5,732 bases of DNA from Planctomycetota bacterium (GTDB lineage Bacteria; Planctomycetota; UBA1135; GCA-002686595): positions 1 to 5,732 of the forward strand of contig JAQBVH010000251.1 in assembly GCA_027623615.1 (NCBI GenBank), read 5' to 3'. The notes under the pieces were generated by a model. That model had not been told where the DNA came from and did not search any database. It saw nothing but the letters and a program-made list of their open reading frames with translations. Below, in pieces: positions 1-4,891 of this stretch (positions within the stretch are counted from its first letter, which is position 1; the number at the start of each line of letters is the position of its first letter). Position numbers and translations under genes: made by a program.

Positions 1-58
1 CCACGCCTGGGGCGTGGGCCACCGCGGGCAGGTAGTCGATCCCGACGACGCCGTCCAT
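1..58 (-). CDS. Probable N-terminus of a gene cut by the left window edge
   Basis: On the minus strand an ATG at 58-56 opens a frame that stays open to the window edge and reads M-D-G-V-V-G-I-D-Y-L-P-A-V-A-H-A-P-G-V. It begins 8 bases after the TGA of the aminotransferase gene on the same strand, which is typical operon spacing, and its codons end mostly in G or C like the neighbouring genes. No clear Shine-Dalgarno is visible in the short gap. Only 19 residues can be read, so the product cannot be assigned. A G-I-D-Y-L-P start followed by A-P-G-V is reminiscent of the beginning of some family-4 glycosyltransferases, but that is a guess from a very short string. The main alternative is that the ATG is fortuitous. 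Confidence 0.5.
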   Translation of the reverse strand, partial: MDGVVGIDYLPAVAHAPGV

Positions 59-66
59 GCTACGGC

Positions 67-1386
67 TCAGCCCGGCAGGCCATCGCGCGCGGCGGTCTCC
101 ATGACCTCCGCGAAGCGATCGATCTCGTCGAGCGTGGCGTAGGGCGCCGGGGAGACGCGCAGCCCATCGATGCGCAGGGGAGCCTCCTCGGGGAGCGCCT
201 CCCCGCGCGCGTCCACGCCCCTGTGGCGGATCCCGATCGTGTAGATCTTGTGGTCGCTCCAGAGGTGGGCGGAGAGCTCGCCACTGGGGATGCCTTCGAT
301 GCCCGCGGTCGCGATCCCGCCTGCCAGGCCAGGCTCGAGGGAGGTGAACAGGCGCAGGCGATCGGAGCTCGCGAGCCGCCTGGCCCAGCGATCGCGCAGG
401 TAGAGCATGCGCGCCCATTTGCGGTCGAGCCCCATCTGCTGGAGGAAGGTCACCGCGCTCGCGATCGAGAGCACGAGGTGGCAGGGGTGCGTGCCGATCT
501 CCTCGAACTTGCGGATGTCGTCATCCCGCCCCTCCCCGGCCGCCATCAGGGGCCAGACCTCGCTGATGCGCGACCGCTTGACGTACAGCATGCCGGTGCC
601 CACCGGCGCGAAGAGCCACTTGTGCAGGGAGGTCGCGTAGAAGTCGCAGTCGAGCTCGTCCCGGGTCTGGGGCACGTGACCGAACCCGTGGGCGCCATCG
701 ACGAGGACGGGGATCCCGCGGCGCCGGCCGAGGGCGCAGATCTCCTTCACGGGCAGGATGCTGCCGGTCAGGTTGATCACCTGGCAGACCAGGATCAGCC
801 TGGTGCGATCGGTGATGCGCGACTCGTAGGCGGCCACGACCTCGCGCGGATCGGTGATCGGGACGGGCAAGGGGAACTGCACCAGCCGTATGCCCTCGCG
901 ACGGGCCCGCTGCTGGAAGGTGGTCACCATGCGCGGGTAGTCCTGGTCCGAGCACAGCACCTCGTCGCCAGCGGACAGGTCGAAGCCGAACTGCAGGATC
1001 TGCAGACCCTCGGAGGCGTTGCGCGTGATCGCGACCTCCTCGTCGTCGACCCCGAAGACGCGGGCGAGCAGCACCCGCACCGTCTCCTTCTGCGGCTCGA
1101 GCTCGCGCCACATCTTGTAGGACGGCGCTTCGTTGGCGAAGGCGGTGTAGCGGGCGAGGGAGTCCTGGACGATCTGTGGCGAAGGGCAGACGCCGCCGTT
1201 GTTGAAGTTGACCATCGCCCGGTCGACGGGGAAGGCCTGCTGGACCTGGCGCCAGAAGTCCTCATCCCGAGCGATCTCCTCCGGCTCGCCCGGGGTCCGG
1301 GCGAGCTCACGGCCGATCGCGAGGGCGCGCTCGCCGACCAGCGGCAACGAACCCAGCGCCCCGAGGAGGCTCCGGCGGTTCAACAT
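67..1386 (-). CDS. Class V aminotransferase-fold PLP-dependent enzyme (isopenicillin-N-epimerase-like), Tat-like N-terminus
   Basis: A 439-residue fold-type I PLP enzyme of the aminotransferase class V family, related to isopenicillin N epimerases, cysteine desulfurases and similar lyases; its substrate cannot be told from sequence. Visible landmarks: N-F-N-N-G-G near residues 60-65 (substrate/cofactor entry loop), T-R-N-A-S-E-G at 121-127 (phosphate-binding region), V-D-G-A-H at 229-233 with the Asp that contacts the pyridine nitrogen, S-L-H-K-W at 253-257 with Lys256 as the Schiff-base lysine, and L-R-V-S-P with Arg410 as the likely carboxylate-binding arginine. All key residues are present, so it should be catalytically competent. 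The N-terminus, M-L-N-R-R-S-L-L-G-A-L-G, has a twin arginine followed by a modest hydrophobic stretch and an A-L-A at 21-23, resembling a Tat signal. I chose the ATG at 1386 because it begins this signal; the longer frame to 1521 would run antisense through the divergent DUF3052 gene. It probably precedes the partial left-edge gene in an operon. Confidence 0.93.
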   Translation of the reverse strand: MLNRRSLLGALGSLPLVGERALAIGRELARTPGEPEEIARDEDFWRQVQQAFPVDRAMVNFNNGGVCPSPQIVQDSLARYTAFANEAPSYKMWRELEPQKETVRVLLARVFGVDDEEVAITRNASEGLQILQFGFDLSAGDEVLCSDQDYPRMVTTFQQRARREGIRLVQFPLPVPITDPREVVAAYESRITDRTRLILVCQVINLTGSILPVKEICALGRRRGIPVLVDGAHGFGHVPQTRDELDCDFYATSLHKWLFAPVGTGMLYVKRSRISEVWPLMAAGEGRDDDIRKFEEIGTHPCHLVLSIASAVTFLQQMGLDRKWARMLYLRDRWARRLASSDRLRLFTSLEPGLAGGIATAGIEGIPSGELSAHLWSDHKIYTIGIRHRGVDARGEALPEEAPLRIDGLRVSPAPYATLDEIDRFAEVMETAARDGLPG

Positions 1387-1446
1387 GGGTCCATCTTGCG
1401 GCGGCTCCGCGCGGCCGTCCACGACGCTCTCGGGTAGTCTGCGCCG
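1387..1446. promoter_or_regulatory. Divergent intergenic region shared by the aminotransferase and DUF3052 genes
   Basis: The 60 bases between the two divergent ATG codons must hold the 5' leaders and probably promoter elements for both genes, unless promoters overlap the coding regions. I see no convincing -35/-10 pair, operator palindrome or strong Shine-Dalgarno on either strand. The role is inferred from gene layout alone. Confidence 0.35.
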
Positions 1447-1854
1447 ATGCCGGCCGGATACTCGGGAACGCCTCTGATCAAGAAGCTCGGACTGAAGTCG
1501 GGCATGCGCGTCTGCTTCCAAGGTGACCCGGAGGAGTTCCTCGGATCGCTCGGACCGCTCCCCGACGACGTGACCCTGCTGTCACGACCGGGCAAGGACA
1601 TGGACTACCTGCACCTGTTCACCCGGTCGCGCACCTTCCTCGAGCGACGCCTGCCTGGCCTGATCGAGCGCTTGGCCCCCGCGGGGATGCTATGGATCTC
1701 CTGGCCGAAGAAGGCCTCGAAGGTGCCGACCGACGTGACCGAGGATGTCGTGCGTGGCTGCGCGCTCGCCGGCGGCGTTGTCGACGTCAAGGTCTGCGCC
1801 GTCGACGAGGTCTGGTCCGGACTCAAGCTGGTGCGCCGCCTGCGCGACCGCTGA
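1447..1854 (+). CDS. DUF3052 family protein
   Basis: A 135-residue protein matching the DUF3052 pattern: an N-terminal G-Y-S-G-T-P-L-x-K-K-L-G-x-K-x-G-M-R-V block (residues 4-22), a central region containing Y-L-H-L-F (54-58), then W-I-S-W-P-K-K (83-89), V-T-E-D-V-V-R (97-103) and V-D-V-K-V-C-A-V-D-E-V-W-S-G-L-K-L-V (112-129). The length suits a single-domain member. The biochemical function of the family is not known to me. The L-x-x-G-M-R-V start and alternating beta/alpha pattern look like a Rossmann-type fold, but the protein is too short for a standard methyltransferase. It has no signal peptide or membrane segment, so it is probably cytoplasmic. It is the only plus-strand gene here. The Shine-Dalgarno before the ATG is weak, but the conserved block begins at residue 4, which fixes the start. 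Confidence 0.92.
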   Translation: MPAGYSGTPLIKKLGLKSGMRVCFQGDPEEFLGSLGPLPDDVTLLSRPGKDMDYLHLFTRSRTFLERRLPGLIERLAPAGMLWISWPKKASKVPTDVTEDVVRGCALAGGVVDVKVCAVDEVWSGLKLVRRLRDR

Positions 1855-1862
1855 CGCGCGGC

Positions 1863-2333
1863 TCAGGCGATCCGCTTGCGCCGCCACCACAGCAGCACGA
1901 GCGCGACGAGGAAGTAGCCCAGCTCCTCGTCGATGCCGTCTACCGCCGTCAACCTCGCGTGGCGCTTGTACCAGGCGGCCGGAGCAACTCCAGCTACGGG
2001 GCGACCACGGTGTAGGACCTTGAAGGCGCGCCGCATGGGGCGCGCGCGCAGCTCCCACACGTCGCCCTGGTGGTGGACCTCGAAGGCCCGTGAGAAGTCC
2101 CCGGGTCGGCCAGCCGTCGCGATCAAGCGACCGCGACGTTCGAGCCGGTAGTGGCCGTGCTCGTCCCGTGAGAAGCGGTAACGCCGGCCACCGATGTCGA
2201 GCCGTCCCTCTTCCTCGCGCCACCGGAAGCGCAGCCGGCCCGTACCACGGCCGCCGCCACGGAGGTCGTAGGTGATCGCCAGCCACGTGGTGGGGGTGGC
2301 GTCCAGTTGGATGACGGTGCTCGATGCGCTCAC
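1863..2333 (-). CDS. Hypothetical protein with C-terminal membrane segment, possibly tubby/LURP-one-like fold
   Basis: A 156-residue protein counted from a GTG at 2333. Residues 15-118 are rich in short beta-strand-like segments that repeat a theme: W-L-A-I-T-Y-D-L-R (17-25), G-R-L-R-F-R-W (32-38), R-R-Y-R-F (50-54), H-Y-R-L-E-R-R-G-R-L-I-A (61-72), R-A-F-E-V (82-86), W-E-L-R-A-R (93-98) and R-R-A-F-K-V (101-106). The end, G-Y-F-L-V-A-L-V-L-L-W-W-R-R-K-R (139-154), is a short hydrophobic helix with positive charges after it, fitting a tail anchor. The pattern of basic, Trp-rich strands followed by a terminal L-V-L-L-x-W-R-R helix resembles uncharacterised bacterial proteins with a tubby C-terminal-like or LURP-one-like barrel; this is inferred from pattern only. 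No in-frame ATG is available. An upstream in-frame TTG at 2432 would add 33 Arg- and Cys-rich residues that do not look conserved. No good Shine-Dalgarno supports either start. The 3' end converges on DUF3052 with 8 bases between stops. Confidence 0.72.
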   Translation of the reverse strand: MSASSTVIQLDATPTTWLAITYDLRGGGRGTGRLRFRWREEEGRLDIGGRRYRFSRDEHGHYRLERRGRLIATAGRPGDFSRAFEVHHQGDVWELRARPMRRAFKVLHRGRPVAGVAPAAWYKRHARLTAVDGIDEELGYFLVALVLLWWRRKRIA

Positions 2334-2474
2334 GAGGAGTTGGATTGTGCCGCATCGTGCCCGCCGAGGGGAGCATCGGTCGCGCGCACGGGACCCACAG
2401 CCTCGCCTCTCGAGCGGCGGGACCAGCTCCAACGCCTGCCCCTGTCAGGCCGCCGACGCGGGCTCGCCGACTCC

Positions 2475-2912
2475 CTAGCGGAATCCGCGGCGCCGCGCTG
2501 CGCCGCCCGAGCCCGCGGCCCGGGTGAGCTCACGCCGACCAGCGCCGCCGACCCTTGTCCTGGGACCACCCTGGGTGCCCAGGCCAGCGTTCGGGACGCG
2601 GCCGATCTCCGTCAGCGAGCCGCTCGGGCCGCCGATCGCCTCGGAGCCGTCACCCTTCCGGGACCCCGGGGCCCGCAGGTGGGCCAGGGGCTCGTGCACC
2701 TGGCGCATGGGCTCGTCGCGGGCGATCCTGTCCTCGATCGCTCTTCGCTCGCGGGCCGTGGGCTCCTTGCCGCTGAGGCCGCCATCCGGTCGCAGGGCGA
2801 GCAGGAACTCCTCCCACAACGCCTTCGCGAAGGGGCCCCAGAAGGGGAAGGATCCGAGCAGCAGCGTGTATTTCAGCAGCTCGAACCCGACGTCGACGGC
2901 TTCGGGTTCCAC
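2475..2912 (-). CDS. Unrecognised small protein, hydrophobic N-terminal half and Gly/Arg-rich tail
   Basis: I do not recognise this 145-residue product. Counted from a GTG at 2912, residues 9-40 (F-E-L-L-K-Y-T-L-L-L-G-S-F-P-F-W-G-P-F ... L-W-E-E-F-L-L-A-L) are hydrophobic and aromatic, fitting a membrane-associated hairpin or amphipathic helix. Residues 51-80 form a charged, helix-prone stretch (A-R-E-R-R-A-I-E-D-R-I-A-R-D-E). From about residue 83 the chain is Gly-, Arg-, Ser- and Ala-rich and looks disordered. The coding call rests on biased G/C third positions and a sensible amphipathic N-terminal half. The frame continues open upstream to 3287 but crosses the intergenic hairpins and the 3' end of the FG-GAP gene, so the long version is unlikely. 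No in-frame ATG lies near 2912 and no Shine-Dalgarno is obvious, so the start is uncertain. It lies 141 bases upstream of the 1863-2333 gene on the same strand and may be co-transcribed with it. Confidence 0.55.
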   Translation of the reverse strand: MEPEAVDVGFELLKYTLLLGSFPFWGPFAKALWEEFLLALRPDGGLSGKEPTARERRAIEDRIARDEPMRQVHEPLAHLRAPGSRKGDGSEAIGGPSGSLTEIGRVPNAGLGTQGGPRTRVGGAGRRELTRAAGSGGAARRRGFR

Positions 2913-2958
2913 GTGAGGAGTATCGGCTGGAGACAGGTCCTCGTGCAGGGCTGTCCCG

Positions 2959-2989
2959 AAAACCGCACCAACCCACCCTCGAGGGTGGG
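2959..2989 (-). terminator. GC-rich hairpin followed by a short T run, candidate terminator
   Basis: The perfect inverted repeat CCCACCCTCGAGGGTGGG occupies 2972-2989 (9-base arms, no spacer; about 7 pairs with a 4-base loop in practice). Read on the minus strand it is followed after 9 bases by TTTT at 2962-2959. It lies about 100 bases past the stop of the FG-GAP gene and before the next gene, so it could end that transcript. The T run is short and offset, so this is not a textbook intrinsic terminator. Confidence 0.42.
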
Positions 2990-3050
2990 GTTCCGGGTCC
3001 GGAGCCGCGATCGGCGGGTCAGCCAATAGGTGTGGCGCCAAGAGACACCC

Positions 3051-3069
3051 ACGCCTCCGCAGGAGGCGT
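3051..3069 (-). terminator. Second hairpin downstream of the FG-GAP gene
   Basis: A perfect 8-base inverted repeat (ACGCCTCC at 3051-3058, GGAGGCGT at 3062-3069) with a 3-base loop. It directly abuts the hairpin that contains the FG-GAP gene's stop codon. No T run follows on the minus strand. It may stabilise the mRNA 3' end or act as part of a compound terminator; the role is inferred from position. Confidence 0.4.
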
Positions 3070-3093
3070 AGGCGGCCCCAACGGGGTCGCCTA
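3069..3093 (-). terminator. Hairpin that includes the stop codon of the FG-GAP gene
   Basis: TAGGCGGCCCC (3069-3079) pairs with GGGGTCGCCTA (3083-3093) across a 3-base loop: 10 Watson-Crick pairs and one mismatch, which is an A-C mismatch in minus-strand RNA and G-U in plus-strand RNA. The last three bases (3091-3093) are the TAG stop codon of the FG-GAP gene on the minus strand, so the stop sits in the stem. With the adjoining 3051-3069 hairpin it forms a tandem stem-loop block. No T run follows. Confidence 0.42.
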
Positions 3094-4794
3094 GAGCTCG
3101 AAGGTGACCGCCAGGCCGTTGGTGACGTTCGAGCCCAGGCCGCACGCGCCGCCGGGGTCCCGGTACCACGCCTGGAACAACCAGGTCTGGCCGGCGAGGA
3201 CGTGGCCCTGCACGGGGAACGTCCCGTTCGCGTGCCCGACCAGGCCGGGGCCCGTGTCGAAGCGGCCCGCGCCACCGGTCGAGGCAACCGGGAAGCGGAA
3301 GAGCGTGCCGCCGATGCAGCGCTGGCCGTCCGCCAGGCCGACCGCCGGGACCTCGACTCCGCCCATGAAGACCAGACCGAACTGGGAGGTGGGCATGTCG
3401 GAGGCGCGCAGCACCAGGTCGTCGGCCGAGACCGACAGGCCGCCCGATTCTCGGTCGAGGACCGCGCCGACGCCGGTGGAGTTCACGCACCCCACCAGGG
3501 AGTTGTTGCCGCACGGGCCGGGCGCGCAGGCGCAGAACGCCTGGAGCCCGACGTTGCAGTCGTCCGGTAGGCCGTCGAGGTTCGTGTCGGCGAACGGCAG
3601 GTCGAAGCCGTAGCAGGCCCCCGAGTACGAGCCGTCGTCGTCATCCCCCTCGGCGCCGATGATCACCCTGCCGTCGTCGAGGGCGACGGACGCGCCGAAG
3701 CGGTCGTCGGTCGCGCCATCGTAGGCCAGGAGGCGCCCGGTGAAGGCGAAGGAGTTGCCGTTGTCGGTCAGGTACGCAGCGTCACCGACCCAAGCCGAGA
3801 GCCCCGCACCCGTGACGGCCGTGGCGACCATCTGGCCGTCATCCATGGCGACGGCGTAGCCGAACTGGCCGCCGTCGTGCACACCAGGCAGGTACTGGTC
3901 CTGGGCCCAGTTCCCGCCGTGTCGGAACACGTAGACCGCGCCCTGGTCGGTCAGGTTGCCGTCCCAGCCGGGCGCGCCGACGGCGACGACCTCGTCCTCG
4001 ACCGCGACGGAGTAGCCGAAGTAGTCGACGACTGCGCCGTCACTCGCCAGGAGCTTTTGATCCTCGGACCAGCCGGCGGAGGCCCGATAGACATAGGCCG
4101 CGCCCGTGCCGGTTCCGTTGTCGTCGTTGCCCCACGCGCCCACCACCGCGACGTCTCCCTCGATGTCGACCGCGCGGCCGTAGTAGTCGATGGGGGCCGC
4201 GTCGGACGCGACGAGCTTGGCGACCTCGGTCCACTGGCCTGCGCTGCGCTCGAAGACGTACGCGGCGCCCGAGTCCACCGCGCCCGGGGCGTCCCCGTAG
4301 CGCGCGCCGACGATCAGCCGGTCGCCGTCGATGGCCACGGCAAAGCCGAACTCGTCCTTGTCCTGCCCGTCGCTGGCGGCGATCTTTTGGACCTCGACGT
4401 AGGAGCTGCCGACCCGCTCGAACACGTAGGCCGCGCCGGTGCGGTAGGCCGTTGCGTGGTTGGAGGGCGCGCCGACGATGAGCACCTTGCCATCGGCTGC
4501 GACCGCGCCTCCGAAGAGGTCGCGCTCGAGCCCATCGCTGGCGAGCAGCCGCTGGCGAGGGATCCAGGCCCCGGCGATGAACTCGTAGGTGTGCACAGCG
4601 CCCGCGTTGTAGGCGATCGTGTCGTCGCCCTGGGCCCCGACGAAGCCCCAGTCACCGCTGACGGCGCTGGCGAAGCCGAAGCGATGCAGCGGCCCGAGCC
4701 CCGTGGTGTCGAGGCGTGGGTCGCACTGGGCGGCTGCGAAACAGGTGAGTGCGAGCGCGAGCGAGGCGGTTTGGAGTGTGGTCGAAAGTCTCAT
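3091..4794 (-). CDS. Secreted FG-GAP repeat (beta-propeller) protein with planctomycete-type C-terminal domain
   Basis: A 567-residue secreted protein. Residues 1-23 form a Sec signal peptide (basic start, hydrophobic core, A-A-A before Gln23). Residues 34-398 hold seven FG-GAP-type repeats of about 52-56 residues, with their F-G or Y-G marks near 39, 94, 149, 205, 259, 311 and 367. Each follows the theme F-G-x-A-V-A-x-D-G-D-x-x-x-V-G-A, an Asp-rich loop, G-A-A-Y-V-F, then a W-x-E-x-Q-K-L-x-A-S-D-G strand. Seven repeats suggest one closed seven-bladed, calcium-binding propeller like the integrin alpha head. Blade 6 (308-350) lacks the V-G-A and G-A-A-Y-V-F signatures. Residues 402-413 (A-D-T-N-L-D-G-L-P-D-D-C) resemble a calcium loop; 413-436 are Cys-rich; 455-567 form a beta-rich domain with W-Y-R-D-P-G-G (543-549) and a closing V-T-F-E-L. 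The role is probably adhesion or surface binding, by family analogy; the ligand is unknown. The ATG at 4794 is fixed by the signal peptide. Confidence 0.93.
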   Translation of the reverse strand: MRLSTTLQTASLALALTCFAAAQCDPRLDTTGLGPLHRFGFASAVSGDWGFVGAQGDDTIAYNAGAVHTYEFIAGAWIPRQRLLASDGLERDLFGGAVAADGKVLIVGAPSNHATAYRTGAAYVFERVGSSYVEVQKIAASDGQDKDEFGFAVAIDGDRLIVGARYGDAPGAVDSGAAYVFERSAGQWTEVAKLVASDAAPIDYYGRAVDIEGDVAVVGAWGNDDNGTGTGAAYVYRASAGWSEDQKLLASDGAVVDYFGYSVAVEDEVVAVGAPGWDGNLTDQGAVYVFRHGGNWAQDQYLPGVHDGGQFGYAVAMDDGQMVATAVTGAGLSAWVGDAAYLTDNGNSFAFTGRLLAYDGATDDRFGASVALDDGRVIIGAEGDDDDGSYSGACYGFDLPFADTNLDGLPDDCNVGLQAFCACAPGPCGNNSLVGCVNSTGVGAVLDRESGGLSVSADDLVLRASDMPTSQFGLVFMGGVEVPAVGLADGQRCIGGTLFRFPVASTGGAGRFDTGPGLVGHANGTFPVQGHVLAGQTWLFQAWYRDPGGACGLGSNVTNGLAVTFEL

Positions 4795-4806
4795 GTGGCG
4801 CTGACC

Positions 4807-4824
4807 TGCCTGTCAGGCACCTCC
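4807..4824 (-). promoter_or_regulatory. Shine-Dalgarno-like GGAGG abutting an inverted repeat in the leader of the FG-GAP gene
   Basis: On the minus strand a strong GGAGG (4824-4820) is followed at once by TGCCTGACAGGCA (4819-4807), a 6-base inverted repeat around one central base. GGAGG is 25 bases from the ATG, too far for normal use; if the repeat folds, the effective distance falls to about 12. A weaker CAGGT (4808-4804) sits closer to the ATG and could serve instead. The inverted repeat could also be a protein-binding operator. Confidence 0.35.
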
Positions 4825-4846
4825 CCCTTCCGAACGAACTCAGTCT

Positions 4847-4870
4847 ACGCCGGTATTTCGAAACCGGCGT
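4847..4870 (-). terminator. Hairpin downstream of the porin gene, candidate terminator
   Basis: ACGCCGGT (4847-4854) and ACCGGCGT (4863-4870) form a perfect 8-base inverted repeat with an 8-base loop. It begins about 21 bases after the porin stop codon on the minus strand and lies between the porin and the FG-GAP gene, which suits a transcription end or 3' stabiliser. No T run follows, so Rho-independent termination is not certain. Confidence 0.45.
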
Positions 4871-4891
4871 GATCGCCCTCGCGCCAGGACC

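Noticed and set aside
1..17. Inverted repeat CCACGCC-TGG-GGCGTGG at the left edge
   Set aside because: It falls inside the probable coding start on the minus strand and is within chance expectation for such GC-rich DNA; its flanks are not visible.
223..1437. Long open frame on the plus strand, 404 codons, opposite the aminotransferase gene
   Set aside because: Its translation is rich in Arg, Gly, Ala, Asp and Val without any recognisable motif, and it mirrors a gene with intact catalytic motifs. In DNA this GC-rich stops are rare, so long antisense frames arise by chance.
1387..1521. 45-codon upstream extension of the aminotransferase gene
   Set aside because: It would overlap the start of the divergent DUF3052 gene, and the added residues are Arg-rich and unlike a signal or domain. 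The ATG at 1386 begins a sensible Tat-like signal.
2307..3029. Open frame of 240 codons on the plus strand spanning two small minus-strand genes
   Set aside because: The composition is low-complexity Arg/Gly/Ala/Pro with no hydrophobic core or motif, whereas the minus-strand frame at 2475-2912 has an amphipathic, hydrophobic N-terminal half. I cannot fully exclude it.
2913..3287. Upstream extension of the 2475-2912 gene to 3287
   Set aside because: It would run through the three hairpins and antiparallel reading of the FG-GAP gene's 3' end in another frame, giving Arg/Pro/Ser-rich sequence typical of out-of-frame translation.
4793..4821. Possible nine-codon leader peptide starting at a GTG beside GGAGG and ending in a TGA that overlaps the FG-GAP gene's ATG
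   Set aside because: The GTG lies inside the Shine-Dalgarno itself, leaving no spacing for initiation, and nine codons can occur by chance.
3877..4872. Open frame of 331 codons on the plus strand opposite the FG-GAP gene
   Set aside because: It is the antisense image of a clear FG-GAP protein; its apparent repeats (L-V-L-G-P-V, D-D-x-V-x-D-R-D-G) come from the coding repeats on the other strand.
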